A DNA stretch of 64,000 nucleotides from positions 3,297,001 to 3,361,000 of the forward strand of contig NZ_JAUSQV010000001.1 in the NCBI RefSeq assembly GCF_030811475.1, read 5' to 3'. Below, piece after piece: positions 53,129-62,381 of this stretch. Within the stretch, counting starts at the first letter, position 1. The number at the start of each line of letters is the position of its first letter. Made by a program: the position numbers and the translations under genes. This stretch comes from Nakamurella flavida (GTDB lineage: Bacteria; Actinomycetota; Actinomycetes; Mycobacteriales; Nakamurellaceae). Under the pieces are notes generated by a model that did no database searches, was not told where the DNA came from, and was given only the letters and a program-made list of their open reading frames with translations.

Positions 53129-54109
53129 TCAGGAACGAGGCCGGCCATCGGCTGAGGCCTCACGATGGTCCTGGTACCAGCGGTATGTCTGCGTGAGCCC
53201 GGTGGGTAGGTCCACCGACGAGGTCCACCCGGTGCCGTGCAGCCGGGAGACGTCCAGCAGCTTCTGCGGGGTCCCGTCCGGTTTGCCGGTGTCCCACTCG
53301 ATCGTCCCGCCGAACCCGACGGTGTCGGCGACCATGCCGGCGATCTCGGCGATGGTGTGGTCGACCCCGGTCCCCACGTTGATCGGTGCGGGGTCGTCGT
53401 AGAACTCGAGCAGATGGAGGCAGGCGTCGGCGAGGTCGTCCGCGTGGAGGAACTCCCGTCGCGGTGTGCCGCTGCCCCAGCAGGTGACCGTCGGGTCGCC
53501 CCGCCGGGCGGCCTCGTCGAATCGCCGGATCAACGCCGGCAGCACGTGGCTCTGGGTGGGGTGGAAGTTGTCACCGGGCCCGTAGAGATTGGTGGGCATC
53601 GCGGAGATGTAGGGCAGGCCGTCCTGGCGGCGGATCGCCTGGATCTGCAGGATGCCGGCGATCTTGGCGATGGCGTACGCGTCGTTGGTGGGTTCCAAGG
53701 GTCCGGTGAGGAGGGAGTCCTCACGGATCGGCTGTTCGGCGAACTTCGGGTAGATGCAGCTCGATCCCAGGAAGAGGAAGCGCGGGACGCCGACGGCGCG
53801 GGCCGCGTCCAGCAGGTTGACCTGGATGCGGAGGTTCTCGGACAGGAAGTCGGCCGGGTAGGTGCTGTTGGCCAGGATGCCCCCGACCCTGGCCGCCGCG
53901 TCGATGATCACGTCCGGCCGTGCCTCGGCCACGAAGGCCATGGTGGCGTCACGGTCGCGCAGGTCGAGCTCAGCGCTGGTCCTGCCGGTGAGGGTGCCGA
54001 CCCCGCGCCGTTCCAGCGCCCGCCACAGAGCGGAGCCGGCCAGTCCACGATGGCCGGCCACGTACACCCGGGTCCCGGGGAGGAGGGGGAAACGCTGCGT
54101 GTCGGTCAC
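53129..54109 (-). CDS. fcl: GDP-L-fucose synthase
   Basis: A 326-residue extended SDR, making GDP-L-fucose from GDP-4-keto-6-deoxymannose with NADPH (epimerisation and reduction). Seen: VYVAGHRGLAGSALW for the cofactor (GxxGxxG), FLFLGSSCIYPKFAEQPIRE with the catalytic Ser/Cys region (Ser117, Cys118), and AYAIAKIAG with Tyr145 and Lys149. MPTNLYGPGDNFHP and GSGTPRREFLHADDLADACL are also typical. With gmd on the other strand it supplies GDP-fucose for the GT11 enzyme. Its promoter is shared with gmd across 114 bases. Confidence 0.96.
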   Translation of the reverse strand: MTDTQRFPLLPGTRVYVAGHRGLAGSALWRALERRGVGTLTGRTSAELDLRDRDATMAFVAEARPDVIIDAAARVGGILANSTYPADFLSENLRIQVNLLDAARAVGVPRFLFLGSSCIYPKFAEQPIREDSLLTGPLEPTNDAYAIAKIAGILQIQAIRRQDGLPYISAMPTNLYGPGDNFHPTQSHVLPALIRRFDEAARRGDPTVTCWGSGTPRREFLHADDLADACLHLLEFYDDPAPINVGTGVDHTIAEIAGMVADTVGFGGTIEWDTGKPDGTPQKLLDVSRLHGTGWTSSVDLPTGLTQTYRWYQDHREASADGRPRS

Positions 54110-54223
54110 GGCGGGGATGGTCTCAGATTGATGGTTCTGCCGCTGTGTAGCCGAGTAATTACGCCGGGCACACCCTCTCGCTCCTAGTGTTCCGCACAGT
54201 TAGTAAGCGAAGAGGAGCTCAGG
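54110..54223. promoter_or_regulatory. Divergent promoter region, fcl / gmd
   Basis: 114 bases, less GC-rich than the surroundings, with a perfect 8-bp palindrome GTAATTAC at 54155-54162 and TAGTGT at 54185-54190 as a possible -10 for gmd. A good GAGGAG lies nine bases before the gmd GTG. A shared divergent control point for GDP-fucose supply is expected. Confidence 0.45.
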
Positions 54224-55222
54224 GTGACGCACGGAACGGAACGGCCGGCGAGGACCGCGCTCATCACCGGGATCACCGGCCAGGACGGCTCGTACCTGGC
54301 GGAATTGCTGCTGGAGAAGGGCTACACGGTCCACGGGCTGATCCGTCGGTCGTCCACGTTCAACACCGCGCGGATCGACCACCTGTACCAGGACCCGCAC
54401 GACCCGGCGGCGCGGCTCTTCCTGCACCACGGCGACCTGACCGACGGATCCCGGCTGGTCACCCTCATCGAGCGGATCCAGCCGACCGAGGTCTACAACC
54501 TGGCGGCGCAGTCGCACGTGCGCGTGTCGTTCGACGAGCCGGAGTTCACCGGCATGACGACCGGCCTCGGCACGACCCGGCTCCTCGAGGCCATCCGGGC
54601 CAGTGGTGTGCCCGCCCGCTTCTACCAGGCCAGCAGCTCCGAGATGTTCGGCGCGACACCGCCTCCGCAGAACGAGGACACCCCGTTCTGGCCGCGGTCG
54701 CCCTATGGTGCGGCAAAGGTCTACTCGTACTGGATCACCCGGAACTACCGCGAGGCCTACGACCTGTTCGCCGTCAACGGCATCCTGTTCAACCACGAGT
54801 CACCCCGCCGGGGCGAGACCTTCGTGACCCGGAAGATCGCCATGGCGGCAGCGGCGATCGCCGCGGGCAAGCAGGAGACCCTCTTCATGGGCAATCTCGA
54901 TGCGGTCCGCGACTGGGGCTACGCCAAGGAGTACGTCGAGGGCATGTGGCGCATGCTGCAGGCGGACACTCCGCGCGACTACGTCCTGGCCACCGGGACC
55001 TCATACACCGTGCGCGATTTCCTCGAGTTCTGCTTCTCGGCGGTCGACCTCGAATGGCAGAACCACGTCAGCTTCGATCCCCGGTACCTGCGGCCCAGCG
55101 AGGTCGACTCCCTGGTCGGCGACGCCTCCCGCGCCCACGCCGATCTGGGCTGGAAGGCCGAGGTGCTGCCGCCCCAGCTCGCTCGCATCATGACGCAGGC
55201 CGAGGTCCAGGCGCAGATCTGA
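54224..55222 (+). CDS. gmd: GDP-mannose 4,6-dehydratase
   Basis: A 332-residue extended SDR, converting GDP-mannose to GDP-4-keto-6-deoxymannose, the first step to GDP-fucose. Hallmarks: [19 protein letters not shown] (GxxGxxG), [19 protein letters not shown], the SSSEMFG motif (catalytic Ser/Glu region 138-140) and [10 protein letters not shown] with Tyr161 and Lys165, then [16 protein letters not shown]. Length is close to the usual size. GTG 54224 follows GAGGAG. Divergent from fcl, so the two biosynthetic genes share a control region. Confidence 0.97.
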   Translation: MTHGTERPARTALITGITGQDGSYLAELLLEKGYTVHGLIRRSSTFNTARIDHLYQDPHDPAARLFLHHGDLTDGSRLVTLIERIQPTEVYNLAAQSHVRVSFDEPEFTGMTTGLGTTRLLEAIRASGVPARFYQASSSEMFGATPPPQNEDTPFWPRSPYGAAKVYSYWITRNYREAYDLFAVNGILFNHESPRRGETFVTRKIAMAAAAIAAGKQETLFMGNLDAVRDWGYAKEYVEGMWRMLQADTPRDYVLATGTSYTVRDFLEFCFSAVDLEWQNHVSFDPRYLRPSEVDSLVGDASRAHADLGWKAEVLPPQLARIMTQAEVQAQI

Positions 55223-55341
55223 CGCCTGCCGACCCGGGTGGGGGCCCGGGTCCCCGCCGCCGGTCCATGCACCGCGCGGACAGTAGATCGCGGCCGAGAA
55301 CAGCGCCGCAGGACATCGAGACACGGACGGGGGTCGAGGGG

Positions 55342-56982
55342 ATGCGTGCGGACCACGAGGCTCAGCCGGCCTCCGACCGGGTTACCCCGACCACCGCTGC
55401 CGACCACTGGCGATCCTACGAACCGGTCATCACCGTCACCTCGGCACTGCCCGTGACCCGGGAACATCCGTTCCAGGTTCCCGGAGCACCACAGCCACCT
55501 GAGCCCGTGTCCGCCACCCACCGGCCGGATCCCGAACCCCTGCCCCGCCCACGCGGTCGCTGGGTCACCTCCTACGCCCGGCACCTCTTCCTGACCGATC
55601 TCGTGGTGGTCACCGCGATGGTGCTGTTGGCGCAGGGCATCCGGTTCGAGTCGGTCTTCGACGTGACCATTGCCGGCATGTCGGACCTGAACTACTGGGC
55701 CGTCTCGGGCGTTCTCGTCGTGCTGTGGATGCTGGCGCTCGCGGTGAACGGCGGGTACGACCGCAAGATCCTGGGCTCCGGTCCCCGGGAGTACCACCGG
55801 GTGGTGAACGCCTCCCTGTACCTGTTCGGGTTCATCGCGATCGTGTCGTACCTGGGCCGTCTCGACATCGCCCGCGGTTACCTCGTTCTCGCCCTCCCGC
55901 TGGGTCTGGTCGGAATCCTGGCCGGTCGCTGGGTGTGGCGGCTGCTGCTCCGCGAGCACCGCCGGACCGGGACCCACCTGCACAACGTGCTCGTCGTCGG
56001 CAGTCGGCGCAGCGCGCTCGACCTGGCCACCCGACTGCGCTCGGCCCCGGACTTCGGCTATCGGGTGTCGGCGCTGTGCCTGCCCACGACGGGGATCGGC
56101 CCAGTCGGGCCCACCGGCGATGTCGGCGGCTTCCCGGTGATCGGCGATCTCGGCGACGTCCTGGCCGCCATCCGCTCCTCCGGCGTCGACACAGTCGCGG
56201 TGTCCTCCTCCGAGCAGTTCGGGTCCGAGGAGGTGCGCCGGCTCGGCTGGCAGCTGGAGGGCAGCGGCATCCGGCTGTGCCTGGCGCCCTCGCTCACCGA
56301 TGTCGCCGGCCCTCGCATCCACATCAAGCCGGTGGCCGGTCTCCCGCTGATGCACGTCGAGGAGCCACGCTTCCGGGGTCCCAAGCTGGTCCTCAAGACG
56401 GCCCTGGACCTGTCCGTCGCCGGGGTCGGGCTGCTGGTCCTCTCGCCGGTGATGCTCGCTGTCGCCCTGGCCATCGCGGTCAAGGACCCGGGGCCGATCT
56501 TCTTCCGGCAGGAGCGGGTGGGTCGGGCGGGGGAGCGGTTCCGGGTGTGGAAGTTCCGGTCCATGACCGTCGGCGCCGACCGGGTGGTCGACCAGGCCCG
56601 CAGCACCGCCGGTCAGCAGCACGAGGTGTTCTACAAGTCCGCGTCCGACGCCCGGGTCACCCCGCTCGGGGCCTTCCTGCGGAGGACCAGCCTGGACGAG
56701 TTGCCGCAGCTGTTCAACGTCGTCACCGGCCAGATGAGCATCGTCGGGCCACGCCCCCTCGTTCCGGGGGAGGGCGCCGAGATCGGGCACTTCCTGGAGC
56801 GCCGCATGCTGGTCAAGCCGGGCATCACCGGCCTCTGGCAGGTCTCCGGCCGCTCCGACGTCAGTGCCACCGAACGCATCCGGCTCGACTTCTACTACGT
56901 CGAGAACTGGTCCGTGGCGGGCGACCTCACCATCATGGTGAAGACGGTGAAGGCGGTGGTCGCCGGGCGCGGCGCGTACTGA
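55342..56982 (+). CDS. Undecaprenyl-phosphate sugar-1-phosphate transferase (initiating)
   Basis: A 546-residue polyprenyl glycosylphosphotransferase. N-terminal tail of about 75 Pro-rich residues, four or five membrane helices, a CoA-binding-like domain ([17 protein letters not shown]) and then the conserved C-terminal transferase domain: [52 protein letters not shown] and the end [20 protein letters not shown]. It loads the first sugar phosphate on undecaprenyl phosphate, starting each repeat unit. ATG 55342 lies 119 bases after gmd. With WbaP-type architecture, galactose or glucose is a likely first sugar, but this is not determinable. Confidence 0.92.
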   Translation: MRADHEAQPASDRVTPTTAADHWRSYEPVITVTSALPVTREHPFQVPGAPQPPEPVSATHRPDPEPLPRPRGRWVTSYARHLFLTDLVVVTAMVLLAQGIRFESVFDVTIAGMSDLNYWAVSGVLVVLWMLALAVNGGYDRKILGSGPREYHRVVNASLYLFGFIAIVSYLGRLDIARGYLVLALPLGLVGILAGRWVWRLLLREHRRTGTHLHNVLVVGSRRSALDLATRLRSAPDFGYRVSALCLPTTGIGPVGPTGDVGGFPVIGDLGDVLAAIRSSGVDTVAVSSSEQFGSEEVRRLGWQLEGSGIRLCLAPSLTDVAGPRIHIKPVAGLPLMHVEEPRFRGPKLVLKTALDLSVAGVGLLVLSPVMLAVALAIAVKDPGPIFFRQERVGRAGERFRVWKFRSMTVGADRVVDQARSTAGQQHEVFYKSASDARVTPLGAFLRRTSLDELPQLFNVVTGQMSIVGPRPLVPGEGAEIGHFLERRMLVKPGITGLWQVSGRSDVSATERIRLDFYYVENWSVAGDLTIMVKTVKAVVAGRGAY

Positions 56983-57018
56983 GCCGACCGGACCGGCCGA
57001 TCCGTCGCGACCACCGGG

Positions 57019-58257
57019 TCACCCGGCGGTCAGCACCGCGGTGAGCGCGTCCACGATCTCGGTGAGTTCGCCGTCGGTGATGACGAACGGCGGCGACACC
57101 TGCACCCCGCCGGCGCCCACCGCCCGGGTGGCGATCCCGCGGCCCCGCAGGGCGGCGGCGGTGGCCATCGCCGTGGGCGGGTCGGCCAGCTGGACCGCGG
57201 CCAGCGCGCCCGTGCCGCTGCGGACCTCGTGCACCCCGGGGATGTCGGCCAGCGGCGCGAGCAGCTCGTGCATCCGCGCGGCCAGGGTGTCGGCGACGGT
57301 GAGCAGGTCCTCCCGCTCGATGATGTCCAGCGTGGCCATGGCCGCGGCGGCTGCACCGGCGTGCCCGCCGTAGGTGTAGCCGTGCCGCCACCAGGTCTGC
57401 CCGCCCGGGGTGAAGAACGGCTCCCACACGGTCGGCGCCACGAACACCGCACCCATCGGCACGTAACCGGAGGTCAGTCCCTTGGCCGTGGTCATGATGT
57501 CCGGCTGCAGGTCGAACTTGCCCGAGGCGAACCAGGAGCCGCCGATCCGGCCGAACCCGGTGATGACCTCGTCGGCGACGAAGAGGATGTCGTGGTCGCG
57601 GCAGATGCGCCGCACCTCGTCGAGGTAGCCCGCCGGCGGCGGGTAGACCCCGCCCGCCCCGATCACCGGCTCGCAGAAGAAGGCGGCGATGCGGTCGGCG
57701 CCCAGCCGCTCGATCGCCTCCAGCAGGTCCTTGCCGCTGTCCCAGCCGACGGTCAGCGCGTCCTGCATGAGCTCGCCGTAGCCCTCGTGGTTGCCCGGGA
57801 TACCGGCGAGAGCCGTTCCGGCGACGTGCATCCCGTGGTAGGCCTTGGTCCGCCCGATGATGATCGTCTTGGTCGGCCGACCCCGCTCCACCCAGTACCG
57901 CCGGGCCAGCTTGGCCGCCGTGTCGATGGAGTCCGAGCCCCCCGAGGTGAAGAAGATCTTGCTGTCCGCCACCGGGGCGATGGTGGCCAGCCGTTCGGCC
58001 AGCTCCCCGGTGGTGTCCACGGAGAAGTCCCCGAAGGTCGAGTAGTGGGCCAGCCGGCCCAACTGCGCGGCGACCGCGTCGGCGATCTCCTGCCGGCCGT
58101 GCCCGACGTTGGCGAACCACAGGCCCGCCGTGGCGTCCAGGTAGCGGCGTCCCTGGGCGTCCCAGATCTGCGCCCCCTCGCCGCGGTGCATGACCAGCTC
58201 ACCGTTCTGCTGGACCGCGGACATGTTGGCGAACCCGTGCCAGAACGCTCCCACCAC
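57019..58257 (-). CDS. Class III PLP-dependent aminotransferase
   Basis: A 412-residue omega-type aminotransferase. Seen: SKIFFTSGGSDSIDTAAKLA with the PLP-phosphate Ser/Gly region, Tyr140 and His141 in KAYHGMHVAG, Asp229 in FVADEVITGFGR and the internal-aldimine Lys259 in TTAKGLTSGYVPMGA. The subgroup resembles enzymes acting on omega-amino acids, beta-alanine or diamines with pyruvate or 2-oxoglutarate; the substrate is not clear. GTG 58257 has GGAGGTG upstream. Convergent with the sugar transferase gene and unlinked to polysaccharide synthesis by motif. Confidence 0.92.
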   Translation of the reverse strand: MVGAFWHGFANMSAVQQNGELVMHRGEGAQIWDAQGRRYLDATAGLWFANVGHGRQEIADAVAAQLGRLAHYSTFGDFSVDTTGELAERLATIAPVADSKIFFTSGGSDSIDTAAKLARRYWVERGRPTKTIIIGRTKAYHGMHVAGTALAGIPGNHEGYGELMQDALTVGWDSGKDLLEAIERLGADRIAAFFCEPVIGAGGVYPPPAGYLDEVRRICRDHDILFVADEVITGFGRIGGSWFASGKFDLQPDIMTTAKGLTSGYVPMGAVFVAPTVWEPFFTPGGQTWWRHGYTYGGHAGAAAAAMATLDIIEREDLLTVADTLAARMHELLAPLADIPGVHEVRSGTGALAAVQLADPPTAMATAAALRGRGIATRAVGAGGVQVSPPFVITDGELTEIVDALTAVLTAG

Positions 58258-58335
58258 GCACCCCTCACCTCCGGGCGGTCCCGCCCGTCGGGAGGCCCGC
58301 CGGTCAACCTAACGCCCCCCGGCCTCCGACGCCGG

Positions 58336-58369
58336 AAACCCCGCCGGTCAGGGGGATGACCGACGGGGT
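58336..58369 (-). terminator. Terminator hairpin of the GH16 repeat gene
   Basis: Arms ACCCCGCCGGTCA (58338-58350) and TGACCGACGGGGT (58357-58369), one mismatch, six-base loop; on the minus strand the stem is followed by a short T run (58336-58338). It lies just past the stop of the GH16 repeat gene and before the aminotransferase. Confidence 0.75.
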
Positions 58370-58411
58370 GTCCGGATCAGGGGGCCGCCTCCCGGGCCCC
58401 GGTCGTGGGGG

Positions 58412-61400
58412 TCAGCCGGTGTACTTCCACACGCTGACCCAGTCGATGAGCACGTGGCCCGAGGTGGCGGCGTCCGGGACCTCACCGTGCGTGCCGGTCT
58501 GCAGCACCCACTGCATGGCCTTGGTCGGCACGCTCTTGGTGACCGTCTGCAGGACGCGGCCGTCGAGGATGTAGACGAGCTTGCCGGGCGTCCACTCGAT
58601 GGTCGCGGTGTGCCACTGGCTGAAGCCGACCCCGGTGTCCAGGTAGGAGCAGTTCACCTGGGGGTTGCCGATGCAGTGCGTGTAGGCCCAGATGTTGCTG
58701 TCCAGCCCGCCCTCGGGGAAGTCGACCTCGCCGTCGGCCCACACCCCGGAGGACGGCCACAGCAGGCCGGCCATGCCGTAGCCGGGCAGGTTGTCGGCGC
58801 GGAAGCGGACGGAGTAGCGGCCGTAGGTCTGGCCGGTCACCTTGCCGCTCTCGTCGATCAGCGGGATCGGTGCGGCGCTCTTGGGTCGGCCGTCGGCACC
58901 GGTGCCCAGGTTCATGTCCAGCACGCCCTCGTGGACGGTGATGATGTCCTGGTCGTAGTCACCGTTCTGCGAGGTGTCGGGGAAGCCGTCGTAGCTCCGC
59001 CACTTGGCGCCGTAGCGGCCCGGGAACTCGCCGGCCGCCTGGTCGGTGCCGAAGTCCTCGGAGAAGATCTGGGCGAAGCCCGGGAGGTCGCCCTTGGGCA
59101 TCTCCTCGCCGCTGGCGGTGGCGTCGACGTGGCTGACGGCGTTCACCGTGAAGCTCTGCACGGCCCCGAAGTCGTACCAGCCGCCGGCCACCTGGGCGCA
59201 GCCCCAGTAGGTGTAGGTGCCGGGGATGAACACCTTGGTCTTGGTGAACGGCATCGCCGTGGGGCTGAGCAGGATGTTCTCGTCCTTCAGGAAGTCCTGG
59301 TTGATGCCCTTGGCGTCCTTGACGCAGATGCCCACCTGGCTGGCGGTGGCCAGTCGGGAAGCGGTGATCGAGGCGGTGGCGGTGACCTTGGCGCCGTCGA
59401 CCGCAGCGGTGAGATTCGTGGCTCCGTAGGTGGTCTGGAAGATCGGGATGATCGGGCCGCTGGGCACGGCCACGGTGAAGGTCTTGCGTTCGCCGACGTC
59501 GTTCCAGCCGCCGTTGACCTTCATGCAGCCCCAGTAGGTGTAGGTACCGGGGTCGAACGACATGGTCGCCGTCTCCACGGTCCCCGCGGTGGGCTTGAGG
59601 AGCATGTCCTTCTCGAGGGGGAAGTTGCGGTTGATCCCGTCGGAGTCCTTGACGCAGATGCCGGCGTCGGAGGCGGTGGCGTAGCGGGTGGTGGTGAGGG
59701 TGGCCTTCGCGGTGACGGACTGGCCGGTGACGGCGGCGGAGAGGTCGGTGGCGCCGTAGGTGGTGTTGAAGATGGGGTAGATCGGGCCGCTGGTCGGCAC
59801 GGCCACGGTGAAGGTCTTGCGTTCGCCGACGTCGTTCCAGCCGCCGCCCACCTTCACGCAGCCCCAGTAGCTGTAGGTCCCGGGATCGAAGGAGGCTGTG
59901 GCGGTCTCGGCGAAGCCGGCACCGGGGGTGAGCAGGATGTCCTTCTCGAGGGGGAAGTTGCGGTTGACGCCGTCGGAGTCCTTGACGCAGATGCCGGCGT
60001 CGGAGGCGGTGGCGTAGCGGGTGGTGGTCAGGTTGGCCTTCGCGGTGACGGACTGGCCGGTGACCACCGCGGACAGGTTGGTGGCGCCGTACGAGGACAG
60101 GAAGATGGGGACGATGGGTCCGCTGGTGGGCACGGCGACGGTGAACGTCCTGCGCTCGCCGACGTCCCGCCAGCCGCCCTGGACCTTGATGCAACCCCAG
60201 TAGCTGTAGGTCCCGGGATCGAAGGAGGCCGTGGCGGTCTCGAGGTAGCCGGCACCCGGGGTGAGCAGGATGTCCTTCTCGAGGGGGAAGTTGCGGTTGA
60301 CGCCGTCCGAGTCCTTGACGCAGATGCCCGCATCGGAGGCCGTGGCGTAGCGCGTCGTGGTCAGCGTGGCCTTGGCGGTCACGGACTGGCCGGTGACCAC
60401 CGCCGAGAGATCCGTGGCACCGTAGGTGGTGGTGAAGATCGGGTAGATCGGTCCGCTGGTGGGCACGGCGACGGTGAAGCTCTGCTTGGTGCCGACGTCG
60501 TACCAGCCACCGCCGATCTTGACGCAGCCCCAGTAGCTGTAGGTGCCGGGGTCGAACGAGGCGGTGGCGGTCTCGGCATATCCGTTGGGGGACAGCAGGA
60601 CGTCCTTCTCCAGCGGGAAGTTGCGGTTGATCCCGTCCGAGTCCTTGACGCAGATGCCCGCGTCGGAGGCGGTCGCGTACTGCGTGGCGGTCAGGGTGGC
60701 CTTGGCGGTGACGGACTGCCCGGTGACCACCGCGGACAGGTCCTTGGCTCCGTAGGTGGTGGGGCCCACCGGGATGATGGGGCCGCTCGTGGGGACGTCC
60801 ACCACGAAGGTCTTCTTCTCCCCGACGTTGTACCAACCCCCGCCGACCTTGATGCAGCCGTAGTAGGTGTAGGTGCCGGGGTCGAAGGCGCGGGTCTTGA
60901 CCTGCAGGTACCCCGACGGGCTCAGGGTGATGTTCTGGTCCTGCGGGAAGTTGCGGTTGGCGCCTGCGGCATTGACCACGCAGATGCCGACGTCGCTGGC
61001 CGTGATGGGCTGCGAGGAGCTGATCCGGACGGAGGCGGTGGCCGAGGTGCCGGTGACCGTCGCGGTGAGACCCGTTGTGCTGTATGTGGTGTGACCGACC
61101 GGAACGATGGGGCCGCTGGGGGTGGAGCTGACGGTGAACGTCTTGCGCTCGCCGATGTTGTACCAGCCGCCGTTGACCTTGGCGCAGCCCCAGTAGGTGT
61201 AGGTGCCCGGGTCGTAGTTCCGGGTCTTGGTGTTGGTGAAACCCGCCGGGGTGATCTGCACGTCCGCGTCCCGGGGGAAGTCGCGGTAGACACCGGCGGA
61301 GTCGATCACGCAGATGCCGGCCAGCTGGGCGGTGGTCGGCTCGGTGGCCCGCAGGGTGACGGTGCCGGTGGCGCCGGTCGTCGTGGTCGTCACCGACAGG

Positions 61401-61555
61401 CCGGACGCCGAGAACGACGGAGGCGCGGACTGCAGAGCGGTTGCGGCGCTGAGGGTCTGGGCCGACGCGGGCAGGGCGGAGGCGAGCAGGAGCAGGGAGG
61501 TCAGTCCGGCCGTGAAGGCCGTACCGGCGGTACGCAGGGTGCGTGAGAGGGCCAT
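58412..61555 (-). CDS. Secreted seven-repeat protein with C-terminal GH16-type glycosidase domain
   Basis: A 1047-residue exported protein. Signal peptide 1-32 (ending ALPASAQ), then seven repeats of about 110 residues (starts near 46, 155, 265, 375, 486, 597, 707), each with one Cys in a GIC(V) motif and one in a Y(W/Y)GC motif: Cys82/124, 192/234, 302/344, 412/455, 523/566, 634/677, 744/786. From about 815 a beta-jelly-roll GH16 domain follows, with the active-site motif GEVDFPEG (Glu943, Asp945, Glu948) matching the ExDxxE of beta-glucanases. Likely a secreted or surface beta-glycan hydrolase whose repeats bind wall or glycan. ATG 61555 has AAGGA seven bases upstream. The repeat family is not one I recognise. 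Confidence 0.88.
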   Translation of the reverse strand: MALSRTLRTAGTAFTAGLTSLLLLASALPASAQTLSAATALQSAPPSFSASGLSVTTTTTGATGTVTLRATEPTTAQLAGICVIDSAGVYRDFPRDADVQITPAGFTNTKTRNYDPGTYTYWGCAKVNGGWYNIGERKTFTVSSTPSGPIVPVGHTTYSTTGLTATVTGTSATASVRISSSQPITASDVGICVVNAAGANRNFPQDQNITLSPSGYLQVKTRAFDPGTYTYYGCIKVGGGWYNVGEKKTFVVDVPTSGPIIPVGPTTYGAKDLSAVVTGQSVTAKATLTATQYATASDAGICVKDSDGINRNFPLEKDVLLSPNGYAETATASFDPGTYSYWGCVKIGGGWYDVGTKQSFTVAVPTSGPIYPIFTTTYGATDLSAVVTGQSVTAKATLTTTRYATASDAGICVKDSDGVNRNFPLEKDILLTPGAGYLETATASFDPGTYSYWGCIKVQGGWRDVGERRTFTVAVPTSGPIVPIFLSSYGATNLSAVVTGQSVTAKANLTTTRYATASDAGICVKDSDGVNRNFPLEKDILLTPGAGFAETATASFDPGTYSYWGCVKVGGGWNDVGERKTFTVAVPTSGPIYPIFNTTYGATDLSAAVTGQSVTAKATLTTTRYATASDAGICVKDSDGINRNFPLEKDMLLKPTAGTVETATMSFDPGTYTYWGCMKVNGGWNDVGERKTFTVAVPSGPIIPIFQTTYGATNLTAAVDGAKVTATASITASRLATASQVGICVKDAKGINQDFLKDENILLSPTAMPFTKTKVFIPGTYTYWGCAQVAGGWYDFGAVQSFTVNAVSHVDATASGEEMPKGDLPGFAQIFSEDFGTDQAAGEFPGRYGAKWRSYDGFPDTSQNGDYDQDIITVHEGVLDMNLGTGADGRPKSAAPIPLIDESGKVTGQTYGRYSVRFRADNLPGYGMAGLLWPSSGVWADGEVDFPEGGLDSNIWAYTHCIGNPQVNCSYLDTGVGFSQWHTATIEWTPGKLVYILDGRVLQTVTKSVPTKAMQWVLQTGTHGEVPDAATSGHVLIDWVSVWKYTG
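59138..61420 (-). repeat. Seven ~330-bp coding repeats
   Basis: Seven in-frame units of about 330 bases within the GH16 gene. Units three to six are close to identical over long stretches, including the segment coding GICVKDSDG(I/V)NRNFPLEKD; units one, two and seven are divergent. The pattern suggests recent internal duplication or gene conversion in the centre of the array. Confidence 0.9.
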
Positions 61556-62037
61556 GACAGTTCCTTTGATCGCGGAGAGGCGAACGAAAACGACACCGGA
61601 GGACGGGTCGGTGAGGGGCCGGCCGGTCGGGTGACGGGGTGACGACGCGGGTACTGCTGGGGAGGTCCTCGCCCGACGGGGCTCGGCCTGGGCGCATGCC
61701 GGAAAACACTGCGACAGAGCAGGATTCCCGCGCATCTGCACGATCTTCGCCGGGGTGGTCGACCCCTGGGAGGGGGCGGGCCGGGCGATCTCCGGGTGCT
61801 GCGCTGGCATGAAGTTAGCAGCCCGATGGGCACGCGGGCGAGAGCTGCGCACGGAGTCCACCCGCACGGGAGTCATCCGAACGGGCAGTCACCACAACGG
61901 GGGCGCGCACCCCCACCGGGCGGTGATCGCCGGCCACCCGGATTCCCTCCCTGGCCCGCCCCGACGCCCACCGGGCGATGGGGTGCTCACGCCCCGGCCC
62001 GCGGCCGGATCGGTGCGTGCGGTGGCAGGATGGGAGG
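61556..62037. other. Divergent intergenic region, 482 bp
   Basis: Upstream of both the GH16 repeat gene (minus) and the rhodanese (plus). It has a less GC-rich patch at about 61695-61745 that could hold the GH16 gene promoter and an untranslated leader of about 150 bases. No gene, known riboswitch or clear palindrome was recognised. Confidence 0.4.
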
Positions 62038-62370
62038 GTGAGCTCAGTGGAGATCCCCGAGGTGATGGTTCCGGACCTGCCCGACGACGCCAGGCTGCTC
62101 GACGTGCGCGAGGACGACGAGTGGGCAGCCGGGCACGCTCCCGGCGCCACGCACATCCCGATGACCGAGTTGGCCGGTCGGCTCGACGAGGTCCCCGAGG
62201 GCGACCCGCTGTACGTGATCTGCCGTTCCGGTGGCCGTTCCGCGCGGGTGACCGCGTACCTGAACGGGCAGGGCTGGGACGCGGTCAACGTGGCCGGCGG
62301 GATGGGCGTGTGGGCGGCGTCCGGTCGACCGCTCGTCGCCGAGGGCGATGCCACCCCCGAAGTGATCTGA
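62038..62370 (+). CDS. Single-domain rhodanese-like sulfurtransferase
   Basis: A 110-residue rhodanese domain protein. The active-site loop is CRSGGRS with Cys62 as the persulfide carrier; LLDVREDDEWAAGHAPGATH and the GWDAVNVAGGMGVWAASG end match the family. It may move sulfane sulfur in thiol metabolism or thiosulfate handling. GTG 62038 has AGGA seven bases upstream; GTG 62047 is possible. It is 11 bases from the following membrane protein gene, so probably cotranscribed with it. Confidence 0.92.
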   Translation: MSSVEIPEVMVPDLPDDARLLDVREDDEWAAGHAPGATHIPMTELAGRLDEVPEGDPLYVICRSGGRSARVTAYLNGQGWDAVNVAGGMGVWAASGRPLVAEGDATPEVI

Positions 62371-62381
62371 CCGGTAGCTCC

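Noticed and set aside
59138-61420. CRISPR-like array
   Set aside because: The repeats are about 330 bases, in one reading frame, and code for protein domains; there are no short spaced repeats or cas genes.
58454-61546. Open frame of 1030 codons on the plus strand opposite the GH16 repeat gene
   Set aside because: Low-complexity Gly/Val/Asp/Ala protein with repeats mirroring the real gene; such antisense frames are common at this GC content.
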